Origin: Gnetum montanum | Taxonomy: Eukaryota > Streptophyta > Gnetopsida > Gnetales > Gnetaceae | Direction: 5' to 3' | Length of the DNA: 46,802 nt | Assembly: GCA_015680685.1 (NCBI GenBank) | Contig: MNCI01021501.1 | Coordinates: 741,417-788,218 of the forward strand | Shown here: positions 11,467 to 22,800 of the stretch, piece by piece | Numbering within the stretch: position 1 is the stretch's first letter | How the letters are laid out: every line of letters starts with the position of its first letter | Notes under the pieces: generated by a model | Told to the model about the DNA's origin: nothing | The model's input: the letters and a program-made list of their open reading frames with translations, nothing else | The model's database searches: none | Made by a program: the position numbers and the translations under genes

Positions 11467-14400
11467 ATTCCTTCTTCTCATAAGAGCAACTCACCACCTA
11501 AGGACCATACATGAGACAGTCGGCAACATAAAACACATAACCAAAATCAGCCAAGTCCTAAACAATACAAGATAGTTTATACTCATCCCAATGAGTATAT
11601 TCCAGACTTCATATTTATCCTCCATTAAGATGAAAAACTACGATGGAGAGATTTGCAAGGTAACATTGTGTTACCCCCAAATCGATCAGTTCCAAACATG
11701 CTTCTTCGTGCCTTGGCACAGATTGGCATGACAGAATTATACGCTGAATACGTTGAGGATGATTTTGACATGAGGGATTATTATCCCATAGATTTCCAAC
11801 GTATGAGGGACTTAAGGCAGGAGATTCAACATACTTTTCAAAAGGGAAAAGCCCCACACATCCTTAGTGAAATAGGAGATGAGGAACCCCTTATCACAGG
11901 TTCTTTAACAAATGATGTTCCCCCTCCTAATGATGGTGAGGAGGTCGGGTATCAGAACCTACGATCAATGATACATATCCTTGGTTCTGATGCCCATGAA
12001 CACTAACTGCTCATAGAGGGAACAACCACTCATGCTAAGGATGAGCACTTAGATCGTCACCATGATCGGGGCTGTATTAGCCGAAGAGAAGGCAAGAAAC
12101 ATCATCATGGCGATGGTTCCCCTTCTTCTTCCCCTTCTTCACATCACTCACCCTCTCCTTCCACATCTAGGTGTAGCCATCATGAACACAATGGAGGGGA
12201 TAAAGGTCGGAAAAATGAAAGACCTCGATGGGAAAGTTGAGAGAGAGGACAAGGGCAAGGACGTAGGTAGAGTAGGGAACAACAAAGACATCACAGGCGT
12301 CATGAAAGAGATGATCATGACGAGCCCCTATTCGCAACCCGAAGTATGCTTGACATAACAGAGGCAGTTAGGATTCCCACAAGGCATTTAAAAGATAGTC
12401 GGATCAGGCGTTTATACATGAATAACATCTCACGATTTGAAGGGGGATACAACACAGATCTGCAAAATCATTTACAGGCATTGCATGATTCCTGTGCCTT
12501 GCAGAATATAGAAAATGAGTGGTAGAAGCTTAAGTTGTTCCCAAGGACACTCACCAAAGAAGCAAAGAGTTGGTACCGGTCCTTAGAACCAGAAACCATC
12601 AGAAGGTGGAGTATGATGTTAGAACTGTTCAACGATAAGTATCAGAAGTACTCCAAAGTGTCCAATTTGAGTAAGCAGATCTAAGGCTGGAAACAAGGTA
12701 CATATGAACCCTTGGATGCTGCCATGGCTTGGTACTACACATTGTTATATCGTTGCCCGGGCCATGGGTACACTCAGCGGGATCAACTTCGCCACATCGT
12801 GGATGGGCTAAGGCATGAAACTAGAAGAACCCTTGGAACTTATGCCCAAGGGAGACTCTCATAACTTAGAGCCCATGAAGTACATAGCTTGTTGGAACAA
12901 GTAGCGCAAGAAGAGGGTGAACTATGTAAGAGGGAAAGTGCGGAAGAATACAACCGCGATCCCTCCCTTCGTAAGAAGGAAGTGAAATTCTGTGATGAGG
13001 AGGATGAGTCACCACTCGAAGAGTTGGTGAATCGGAAAACTTTGCTGATCCAAAAATTAACAACTGAGGTATCGGCCAAGGTAGACCAAATGTGGGATTC
13101 CTTAGACTCGAGAATTAAAACAATCTTAAAAATTGTAAAAGAGTAAGAAAAAGGTAAGACAAAGTGGAGAAATTCAAGCCCTGCACATAACAAGGGTAAG
13201 GGGAAAATTATTATCTCTGATGAGGTTGTGAACTCTAACACAGATGATGATAGTGGATGTAAGATCTACCACTATGACCATCCTAAGGGATGTTGCCCAA
13301 TTATCTCACATCTACAGGAGTCTGGGGTGTATGCACTAAATCCAAGACTCAACCAATGGCAAACACCTCGCAGGTTACCTTATCCACAAGGTAACCCAAG
13401 GCAGTTCCACCAACCACTAACATATTATCCAAGTGGAACTCCACCACAGTCCATCGGACAACATCAGCAGTGGCAATACCCATAGTCATGGGGGATACCA
13501 CTGCCAACACAATAGTACCCTTATCGGCAGCCCGATCCTTATGGTTATTATGTGCAGTAGCCGGTTTCTCCAGGTGACTGTATGGGTCACACAACTCCCC
13601 AACATCACTACCAAGTTTTGGAGTATTTTAGGAGGACTCCTTCTCCTCTGGGAGACATCTCACAATCATCCCATCCTCCAACTCCATCTCCACCTCTTCC
13701 ACTTGTAGTTCCCACAACACTTCCTGCTCCAATAATGCAATGGGAACTTCCTCCTCAACCATAGCAACGTCACGCTACGAGAGCTGTAAATATTCAACCT
13801 GCTGCTGGTTCTGACAACTATAAAAAGAGAAGACCTTACTTCAGAACCAAAAGCCCAGACAAACTCTCGCAACAACAAGCGGTTGAGCCCATGTACACTC
13901 CTCCACCATCTAACACTTCATAGCACCCTTCCATCCAAAATCAAAGCTTAACGCATACGGTTATATTAACACATACCGTAACTGACTGGATCAAGGTAGG
14001 CCACCTTCCCAAGAAACCAACTGACCCTGGGAGTCCCTTAATCTACCTTCAAGTCACCGAAAATGAACCACATAGGGCTCTTCTTGACTCAGGTTCTGGA
14101 GTCAACTTAATTTCACGAGAGATGTATCACGCTTGGAACCTTACCCAACTTAAGAAGAGCAGCATTCAACTAGAGTTGGCAGACCAGTCCATCACCATTC
14201 CCTTGGGATTGGTGGAGGACATTGTTACCACTATGTGTGGTTGGTCCTACCCAGTTGATTTCTTGGTGATTGAAGTGAACAACAATGGAGGGGACTTCCC
14301 AATTATAATGGGAAGGGCATGGCTAAGCATAGTAGATGCATGCCTTAGGATCTGCGATCTTTCCCTAGAAATCTCTAAGATAAACATTTATGGAAACATT

Positions 14401-14781
14401 GAGAAGAGGAAAGTTCCATGCATCACATACAATGATTCATCGGGTGATGACATGGAGGAAATGCCTCCATGCAATAGGTGTGCCCTTGAAACTTTGAAAC
14501 AAAGATGCTTGTATGTAGCAACCACACCACTAGTAGTAGACACCTCGTGGTTGATAGCTACTCGAAGGAGCAACCAAATATGCAGGGAACGAACTGAGGA
14601 AACCCATGCCCATAATGAGAGCATATACACATTGGAATATGAGCATTGCCAACTTCCACCCATTAATCTAAGATCATCAATTGGGAGAAGTTGGACACTT
14701 CTTAGAAATTCAAATAGACACTCATTATTTCGGATCTCTTCCTTACCACTTAGTCATGGGGGAGATGGCCACCTATGCTAA
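11467..14781 (+). pseudogene. gag: gag-protease polyprotein, decayed, single frame
   Basis: One frame of about 1100 codons runs from 11467 to TAA 14779-14781 with roughly ten internal stops but no lasting frameshift. The start codon is lost (ATT where the related copy has ATG at 37158). In order: a short N-terminal domain (IPDF..., about 11600-11870), a Ser/His-rich linker (about 12060-12200), the gag core with WYRSLEPETIRRWS (about 12570-12615) and GTYAQGRL (about 12835), an acidic coiled-coil segment (12960-13146), a Cys/His stretch YHYDHPKGCC (about 13270), a Pro/Gln/Tyr-rich tail, and a retropepsin with LLDSGSGVNLIS (D-S-G at 14086-14094) and the IIMGRAWL flap-side motif (about 14306). 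Particle assembly and Gag cleavage could in principle serve other elements. No RT or integrase follows. Confidence 0.8.
14752..14768 (+). promoter_or_regulatory. Internal PPT-like motif 1
   Basis: AGTCATGGGGGAGATGG repeats the core of the true 3' PPT (26899-26911). The same motif occurs at 4425-4440 and 40594-40610, just downstream of the last coding sequence. Confidence 0.4.
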
Positions 14782-15950
14782 CCATATGAGGCCCTCAATT
14801 CTTTTAAGTTTTTGTTTTACAATGTTTTTTTACACGTTTTTGTTTTACAACGTTTTTGTCTTACATATTTTTGTTTTACAAATTTCTTTAACTTTTCTTG
14901 TTTTTGTTTTACAACATCGTTATACTTTTCCATTTTTGTGTGTGTGTTCCACCATGTAAGTTTGTCNATTTCTATGGTCTCTCTTAGCTTGGAAATGTAC
15001 AGTTTCATTTCTAATAAGAACTTTAACAAATCGGTGACTTGGCATTTCTCAAACTAAGGAAGGACTCAAGGATTGAAACGGGTGTGATTTCAAGGGAACT
15101 TGATGATTTTGTGTTGGCCATTCTCTTGGGTGCTTGGATGTTTTCTTCTTGAGTTTTCTTGCTGTTCCGATGTTACCCAATTATCGGAAGTTGAGAAAAT
15201 AAAAATAATCAAGTCTTTGCATGGTGTGGTTCTCATGCATAAAAACACAGAAAAAAAAAAACACAAAGTGAGAATTCAAAGAATACCCCTTAGACAAATA
15301 AACTTGGGCTACAAGAACTAGTTATGGAACCAAAAGTGTTCCCTGTAACTAAGACCCTTCTCGCTTCCCATTCTCTCATTTGTTTTGTTGGAATGGTGGT
15401 GGCTTGTTGGAGATGCATCCTTGTTATCCAAGTGGATGGTTTGGCCAAGTGCATTGATGCGAAGTCATTGGATGCGGTTGGTTTGAGGCTAGAGTTGGAA
15501 TGATATTTACCAAGTCACATTAACCATGAAATACACAAGGGGCTGTACACCACCTTGTTCTTGGGATTCCATTCCATCCTCTTCTCTCCACTATTCACCT
15601 CATTGCCGGTTGTATCACTAGTGTATATTTTGGTAGATACGTTATTTTATTTTTGGTAAATTCTTGTGGTCAAGACTTTAATTCTTGTTCCAAATGACAT
15701 TCCTAGAGCCTACGGACTCTTTGAATGTGGGTTTGTTAGGGCACTAAGGGCATGAGCCTGCTTTGGGGAGGACCCACTGACATTCCTATTTGGAGCATCT
15801 GTTAACTTCTTTTCCCTAACATTTTTGCAATTAATTTTATTTTTTTCATTACCATCTTGACATCCATTTCATCGATGCTATAGTTGCCCCTTTTTATCTA
15901 TCTTTCTTACTCTTCTTTCTCCATTCTAACGCTATCGGAGGTTCACGATT
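14782..15950 (+). other. 3' non-coding region, first part
   Basis: A T-rich run of 15-bp units (about 14805-14890) is followed by a single unresolved base at 14967. The remainder aligns with 5010-5700 and 40808-41670. No coding frame is conserved between the copies. Confidence 0.55.
14967..14967. other. Unresolved base (assembly gap)
   Basis: A single N just after the T-rich repeat. A gap also occurs at the equivalent place in the related element (40807), so the true length here is unknown. Confidence 0.9.
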
Positions 15951-15968
15951 AGTCATGGGGGTATAGGG
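15951..15968 (+). promoter_or_regulatory. Internal PPT-like motif 2
   Basis: AGTCATGGGGGTATAGGG is identical to 41673-41690 in the related element and extends the true PPT motif AGTCATGGGGGTA. Confidence 0.4.
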
Positions 15969-16170
15969 CCCAATTTTTTCGATTGTTTCCTAGCCTCGAA
16001 TTTTTTGATTTTCTTCCTAACCCCTACACCTTCGGTAGTCATCAATAATATATCTCCCAACCCATATCAGCCATACCACAACCTAGCCAATGAACTTACA
16101 CTGAAGCAAGGTATTAATTACATGATGATTCATTTACCCTTGCTAATATAAGATTATGTTGTGTGTGCAG

Positions 16171-16380
16171 ATGGTGATCATACAACAACAGATTGGATCC
16201 AGAGCAAACACTTGGAATGGAGCTATGCTGGAAGCAGCTATGCAAGGAGCAAGATCGATGGCACGTTTATGGATGGACAACGAAAGGCACAATCTAGGCA
16301 TTGGCAGTAGCAAGACTTCTTCTCTCTTCTTCTCTCCTCTTCTCTTTCCTCTTTTCTTTCAGCTACCAAATGTGGCCTGA
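16171..16380 (+). CDS. Conserved mini-ORF in the 3' region (hypothetical)
   Basis: A 69-residue frame starts MVIIQQQIGS after TTGTGTGTGCAG and ends at TGA 16378-16380. A counterpart at 41868-42056 begins MAIIQQQIGS and ends at the equivalent stop. The two share start and stop but differ in frame in the middle because of compensating length changes. In the frame of the second copy several differences are synonymous, suggesting that frame (LCKEQDQWHAYGWTTK) is ancestral, with a TAG here. No family recognised. It may be a remnant of a larger captured exon: the sequence before ATG resembles a splice acceptor. Confidence 0.3.
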   Translation: MVIIQQQIGSRANTWNGAMLEAAMQGARSMARLWMDNERHNLGIGSSKTSSLFFSPLLFPLFFQLPNVA

Positions 16381-16456
16381 TGTCAATGTAATAAGGTGTT
16401 CACCCTTGTCGTCATGAACACCAGTTTTGTCAAGTCTTGTAATGATGATCCGTTGA

Positions 16457-16461
16457 CATGT
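16457..16461. other. Target-site duplication CATGT (left copy)
   Basis: CATGT precedes the LTR start TGTACC and recurs at 26813-26817 after the other LTR. The uninterrupted host sequence is visible in the related element (CCGTTCACATGTCATCCC, starting about 42127), confirming the insertion point. Confidence 0.85.
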
Positions 16462-17008
16462 TGTACCATCTGAAATCGTCGGTGCAAGGCTGGAACGTTA
16501 CGAGCATCGAAAGATCCATGGACAAGCATAGTCGACCCTGCCTCTGCTTGAGGGCAAGCTAGAACAGACGAAGATAGAGTGCCTTGGATGGTCTGCACAT
16601 GGATCAAACAAGGACTTCCCCAACATTTTTCGCTACAACACGTTGGGTTATACATAAACAATGCACATTAAATGTAAACCGTAAACAAGCACGATAGTGT
16701 AAACAAGCATATAAATGTAAACTGAAAACAAAGAAAACTACAATAAATCTGTGCAAAATGTAAACTGTTTTGTATTGAAAATTGATTACAGAGTGCACCG
16801 GTCCAAACGCAGTTGTGGATTGATCACAAGGCAGCTATTTAGCCCTGATGGGTGAGGATTGTGATGGCAACTACTGGGAATTTTTGCAGGCATAGCGTGA
16901 ATGCTGTATGCTCAGCGTGCAGGATGTATGTCCAGCGTGTTTGGTTTGTTTTCTTTTCTTTTCTCCCGATTTGTTTAAAATTACCCCTGGTCCCATGGAA
17001 ACTTTGGG

Positions 17009-17020
17009 CTTTTATATAGG
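17009..17020 (-). promoter_or_regulatory. LTR TATA box on the minus strand
   Basis: Read on the minus strand it is CCTATATAAAAG, a near-canonical plant TATA box. The equivalent in the other LTR is CCTGTATAAAAG at 25526-25537. It lies just downstream, in transcription sense, of the 180-bp repeat array. Confidence 0.6.
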
Positions 17021-17159
17021 TTTTGACACTAGACTCGGGTTGGGCAACACGTGGATGTTGACCGGGTGCAAGATATGTTACAACTGGACAGCGTATAGCA
17101 CGCCAGCGTAAGCCAAAAATGTACACAGCGTATACACATGAAAATGCTTCATTTTAAGG

Positions 17160-17990
17160 TCAAAAATTGATTTTTGGGTTCCTGAGAGTTGCTGGGGACC
17201 TTGGGGAAGGTTCTGGGGGGTCTGGACGCTCGATTCTGGCACGTTTTGACTCATTTCTGGGGCTCGAAAGTCTGTCTACGCTGGCTGCACCCCGGCGTAT
17301 ACGCTGGGCGTACAGGAATGGAAGACCATCATTTGGAGCCAAAAATTCGATTTTCAAGTGTCCAAGAGCTGCTATGAACCTTGGGGAAGGTTTTGGGGGG
17401 TCTGGACGCTCGATTCTAGCATGTTTTGACTCATTTCTGGGGCCCGAAAGTCTATCTACGCTGGCTGCACCCCGGCGTATACGTTGGGCGAACAGGAATG
17501 GAAGACCATCATTTGGAGCCCAAAATTCAATTTTCAAGTGTCCAAGAGCTACTGGAAACCTTGGGGAAGGTTTTGGGGGGTCTGGACACTCGATTCTGGC
17601 ATGTTTTGACTCATTTCTAGGGCCCGAAAGTCTGTCTACGCTGGGTGCACCCCGGCGTATACACTGGGCGTACATGAATGGAAGACCATCATTTGGAGCC
17701 CAAAATTCGATTTTCAAGTGTCCAAGAGCTGCTAGGAACCTTGGGGAAGGTTTTGGGGGGTCTGGATGCTGGATTCTAGCACGTTTTGACTCATTTCTGG
17801 GGGCCCAAAAGTCTGTCTACGCTGGCTGCACCTCGGCATATACGCTGGGCGTACAGGAATGGAAGACCATCATTTGGAGCCCAAAATTTGATTTTCAAGT
17901 ATCCAAGAGCTACTGGGAATCTTGGGAAAGGTTTTGGGGGGTTTGGACACTCAATTCTGGTATGTTTTGATGAGTTTTTGAGCCCCGAAA
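17160..17990 (-). repeat. 180-bp tandem array in U3 of the left LTR
   Basis: The anchor CATCATTTGGAGCC recurs at 17327, 17507, 17687 and 17868, so the period is 180-181 bp, with a degenerate fifth unit. Each unit contains the palindrome GCGTATACGC or a close variant (for example 17295-17304). As 180 is divisible by 3, open frames of 185-267 codons arise on both strands; these are artefacts of the repeat. Confidence 0.9.
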
Positions 17991-18260
17991 GTTGTTGTAC
18001 GCTGGGCCTTATGCTGGGCATGTATAGGCCAGCGTACAGGATGCATACTTAGTGAAAACCAAGTATTTTGAGCTCAAGATTTGCCAAGTTTAATGCCAGA
18101 TGTCATCGTAGTCTTTTGTGGGTCCCAGGGAACTTTTACTTACTTGCTTTGACTTCGTTTGATGCTATTTTTGAGGCTTTCAAGCTTGGTCATGCTGAGG
18201 ACCAACATGCCTTAGCTTAAATTCTGTCTACAAGTGTTAGCCAAATTTTTTTTTGTGGTG

Positions 18261-18272
18261 GCCCCTCTTTGT
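18261..18272 (-). promoter_or_regulatory. Polypurine tract of the nested element
   Basis: On the minus strand the sequence immediately before the 3' LTR is AACAAAGAGGGGC, a typical plant LTR-element polypurine tract. Confidence 0.6.
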
Positions 18273-19393
18273 TGATGTCTGGAGGAATTGACCCGAGAGG
18301 CATTGACAAAGAAGTACAAAACACCACAAGCAAACTAGGTGCAAACATTATCCTTTAGCACTTGGTCAGATGTCATCGCACTGTGTTCAGTAGTACGTGG
18401 GATTGGGGAAATGAAGTTTGTAGCTGGACAGGAAAATGGAAATTGTGGGGATTGGGAACTGATCAAGGGATTGTGCATGGTAAAGGGGATGCTCTGATGT
18501 GTATACGGTTCATGATGATCCTTGTCAATAGCCATTGTTTAGCAGACTCGGAATCAAGGCATGAGATGTGCATCCTTTTGCGGAACAAGACTCTTGTTTA
18601 GTGTTTAAGAGGACTTGTTGGCCATGTGATGGTGGGTTACGTTCTCTGGAGGAATAGGCCCTTTGTTTGGTGTTAAAGAAAACCTGTTGGTGGAGAGCCA
18701 AAGCTACGCAATGAGATGTTACTCGAGCTTTTGAGACATGAGTGTTTGTTTCCAAGACAACTGCCTTCCCGCCTAGGGCTTATGGGAAGTGCCAAGGGTC
18801 TTGTGGTTCATTTTTCTCTTTGCTCTTTGCTCTTTTCTTTTTTTTTTCTTTTTCTTTTTTATTCTTTTATATTTTTTTTGCTTTTTTGGCAAGATTTTTC
18901 TTTTAATTTTTTTGTGTGCTCATGTTCATGTGCCATATTGTGTGTTGTAATTTCTTGAGAGTGTCGTAGCGTGTAACAGTAGGCTCAATTTTGGGGTGTA
19001 CTGGGAACTGTAACTGGGTAGGAAAGGGAATAAGAGTGTTGGGGGAATGGAGAATGTATTGGGAATGAGGAATGTACTTTTGAATAGATTGATTAACCTG
19101 GTTGCGTGCGTCAGAAACAATGTGGCACCTTGTCACCGTGATGAAGTGTATCCGTGTACGAGCACCACTAGGTGTCATCCTGCAAACACGACTCCAAGAA
19201 GGCAAGAAACCACAAGTGAATGAGTTAGCGAACACTTCAGGCATGAATGTGACCGATGCCAATGGAGGCACCATGTGAAACTTAAGGTAAACAAAATGAG
19301 CAGCAATAGTGTTGTGAGAGCCAGTGTGATGAATGATGCAGCAGGAATTGATGAAGAAATGGCATGAATTACAGCCGTAGATGAATGTGCCAG
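18273..19393 (-). other. 3' non-coding region of the nested element
   Basis: No coding frame that I can support. It holds T-rich low complexity (about 18826-18912, plus strand) and several copies of an AGACTTGTT/GTTTAGTG-like word around 18590-18690. No RT or integrase motif is visible on the minus strand. Confidence 0.5.
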
Positions 19394-19675
19394 AAATGAT
19401 CTTGCCAGTTTATAGTCTTAGCAGACTGTCGTGGGTTAGTTTTACGTCATAACCCGTTGGACGTTGCTAGTTTATCGTCGTAGCAGACGGTACATTGCCA
19501 GTTTCTAGTCTTGGCAGACCGTGACGAGGCAAGCTAGTTTATAGTCTTAGCAGACTCTAGTGAATGAGTGTGATAGTTTAGTGTCATGTCAGATAGAGCT
19601 TTGTGGTGTCGATTTATCGTCATGACCCCAGGACATTCTGGGGTATCAGTTTTAAGTCATGATGCCAGGACTGCT
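19394..19675 (-). repeat. Array of short hairpin-forming repeats
   Basis: On the plus strand about seven related units of the form CCAGTTTATAGTCTTAGCAGAC occur between 19405 and 19660. The core AGTCT-TAGC-AGACT is an inverted repeat and could form a small stem-loop. Similar words occur inside the gag coding region near 21172 and 21254. Confidence 0.6.
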
Positions 19676-19812
19676 CTGTGTGGATGCATGCGTGTACGTC
19701 TGTATGATCCTGTAAACAAAAGCTACTAGAGAAAACAATATTAAATAGCAACTACAGAAAACATGAACTGAAATGCACCAATAAATAGAGAATAATGTGA
19801 AACGGTGGTAGT

Positions 19813-22800
19813 TTAAGGCCTTTTCGGGCCAAATGCAAGCATGTAAGCTAGTATAATGCAAACTAAGGTGACGTATGCATAACGAACAAAGGTGAGGAGT
19901 GGGCGGAGGTTAGACGTGTCTTTGGCCGCAGGGGAGTCTTGATTATGCGGTTGTTTCTTAGTTGGACATGGTCTAGGAGGTGTGCTAGTTTGCTCTGGGA
20001 GGCTTTCAGTTTTTACCCCTCGTTCAGGCGTTTTAGCTCTAGGTGTTGTGTTTGTCGTTGTGGGTGTTGCTTCAAGAGGCTCCTCTTTCAAGACCTGTGA
20101 CATGTCTATGTTGTGGTCAGCTTGAAAGGGAGTGTTGTCGCCATGTATAATGACTTGTCCGCCTTCATATGGAAGGTGGATTTCTTGATGTATGGGTGAG
20201 GAAACAGCTCGTTGTTGTGCTAGCCATGGTTTGCCAAGAATCATGTTGAAACTAGGCATCTCTTCTATGACAGTGAACTCCGCGCTGGTGGGGAATTGTT
20301 CACCTGCCACAAAGGCTAAGTTGATTGTGCCCTTGATTGTGACACATGATCCATTGAAGGATTTTAGACACGTGGTTTCTGTTGGCATGATCTCATCTGC
20401 CATGCCTAGTTTGTCGATGACGGAGTATAGAACTACGTTTGTTGCCGCACCATCATCAACGTGCACTCTATGAATGGTACATTGCCCAACACGTACACTA
20501 ATCGATAATGGTGCTGTTGTGACTTCCCTTCATTCAGGGTTGACTTTAACTACATCGTCGTGGAAGGCTAAGGTGTTGGAACCCAATTCTTGTGGTGTGT
20601 GTTGTGAAATCATTGCACGGATGGATTCCATATTAGCAGGGATTTCCTCTGTAATAGGAATGGATGCTAATGTTTGTGCTAAGGCTTCACGATGAGCCGA
20701 TGATGTCATGACCAAGTCGTACAAACTCATGGTTGTGTTCTTTTGTTTGAGGGTTTGTTTCACCTGGGCCAGTGTAGCTACAAAGTCTGTGTTGTCTGTC
20801 GTTGTGTTGGTTGTCTCTGTATCGGTCGAGGGCTTGGGCCTGGTCTGTTTGGGATTAGGGGTAGGGCCCCTGGCGTTTTGTTGCTGTGTACTAGGTGTGG
20901 CTTTTATTTTGGCTACAAGTGTTGTTCAATGTTTGTTAGTTTTCTTTTGTTGCCAGTTGGTTTGGTTACCCGTGTTGTTGGCAAGGTTGACTCTTGAGGG
21001 AGAACAAGTTGAGACATTGCCTACGGTTGGGCTCTGGGTAGGTGAGGGGCCATCACGTGGTGGCACTTTTATGACAAATGGGAGTTTAGGAGGTGTTGTT
21101 GTTATTTGACTAGCCTGTTGTGGCACTTTGATGATGAAAGGTTTCTTTGTGGTTGTCGTTGGTGAATTGTGCCAGTTTAACGTCTTAGCGGACGTCTGTG
21201 GTGGTACTTTGACCACAAAAGGTGTCATCGGTGCTCTAGGTGGTATTGAATCTTGCCAGTTTAACATCTCAACGGACGTATGAGGTGGTGGTACTTTGAC
21301 CACGAAAGGTGTCGTCGGTGCTCTAGGTGGCACCTTGATGATGATGGGAGGCCCCTTGCTCATGGAGGTGGAGGGGATTGTTGCCTTGCTAGGAGGTGCA
21401 CGAATCACAAAAGGTTGCTACACAGGTTTAGGCTTACGATCTATGCCAATGGAGTTTATGACATGGGAGGCATCGTCTGTGCTTAGTTGATTCAGGGTGT
21501 TGACGTTCAATTGACCCCATTCTATCTTTGCTTGTAGATCATCCTTTAACACATGATAGGTGTCGGTATTGTGACCAGACATTTTGTGGTAGTGACAGAA
21601 TTGGTCTAACTTGAAATGTCATGGAACTGGGGGCTCGTTTGGTGCTTCTAAGGTGGGATTCCTTAGTAGCTCGTAGTACCTGTCGTGTCTTCGATGGGCA
21701 TTTTTCGCTACTTGTTTGTATTGAATTTGCCCAGTTCTAAGGAGTTGCTCTAGGAGTTCCGAAGGTCGTGCAGGTAGAGGTGTGTACTTAGAGCGATCCT
21801 TGTGCTGAAAGTTGGGCCTTGGGGTGGCCCCTGTTGTTGTAGGTGGGTCGGTACTGGTGTTAGTTGTTTTTGTGCTTGCAACCACAGTTTCCGTTGTTGC
21901 CTTTTGTTTGGCAACATGTTGGTTCTTGTAAGCCACATAGGCGGGGTAATTGCTGGTTTGTGTAGCTTGTTCGATGTTCTTGATCTGCGTGAAAGCTTGG
22001 CTCAACGTTTGAGCGCTTAGGTAGTACAGTTTTGACTTCATGAAGTCATTCATGGCTCCCTTCAGAATCGTAAGCAAATACTTTTCAGGGATGGGCTCAT
22101 GGAGTTCGTTAAGGGCTGCACTCCATCGTTGGATGAACTTTTGCACAGGCTCAAGTGGTGCTTGTTTCACCTATATCAGAGTGTCTAGGGTTGCTTCAGG
22201 CTTTAGGTTGTACTTAAACCTGGTAACGAATTGGTGTAAGAGATCCTCAAGGGAGGATATGGAGTTACATGGCAAGGCTTTGTACCAGTCTAAGGCTACG
22301 CTCGTTAAGGACATAGCAAACACGCGCAAGATTGCATGGGGCCAAGCTTAAAGCAATAGAGTTTCTGATCGAAACGTGACTAAGTGAGCGTTTGGATCTG
22401 CCTCCCCATTGTACTTGGTTAACTGGGGCAATGTGATTCCCTTGGGTAAAACTAACGGTGGCACTGAAGAGCTAATTGGATCATCGCAATAGAAATCCAG
22501 TACTTTAACTTGTTCAATGTTGTTAGCTTTGAGTTGCTTTATCTCATCCACTAATGCTTGCATCATCTGTTTTGCTTCTGCCCACTCTTGAGCGGTAGGC
22601 AGATTAGTTGGTTGGGGAGGTTGTTGGGTTGTCATTTGTTGCTGTGGAGCAATGCTCAGAGTTGTGGTTATGGGGTGTGGCATGTTGAAGTGAGTGGGTT
22701 GTTGAACAAGGGGTATGGTTCCTTGCCTAGCCACAAACTGTGAAGTGACACCCTGGATGTGTGGGGCCGATGTAGTGAAAGTGGCCCCATGCGTTCGCAC

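Larger units (their letters stand above)
16462..18260 (-). repeat. 3' LTR of the nested element (left copy)
   Basis: The outer end reads TGTACCATC (on the minus strand ...GATGGTACA). The inner end is at GTGGTG before a purine tract; the terminal TGAAA of the LTR seen in the other copy is missing here. It contains a TATA box on the minus strand (CCTATATAAAAG, 17010-17020) and the 180-bp tandem array. Differences from the other LTR are mostly transitions and are unevenly spread. Confidence 0.85.

Noticed and set aside
12062-12358. 98-codon plus-strand frame in gag of the element at 10375
   Set aside because: It is out of frame with the gag-protease frame, which continues through the region; an equivalent out-of-frame stretch at 37686 shows the same shadow.
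17160-17970. Long open frames on both strands (up to 267 codons) across the 180-bp repeats
   Set aside because: The period is a multiple of three and the repeats lack stops by chance, so open frames appear in several phases and on both strands. They lie in LTR U3 and have no start context or known domain.
20708-21109. Plus-strand frames rich in Val/Cys/Gly opposite the nested gag
   Set aside because: Antisense shadows of the minus-strand gag-protease coding sequence.
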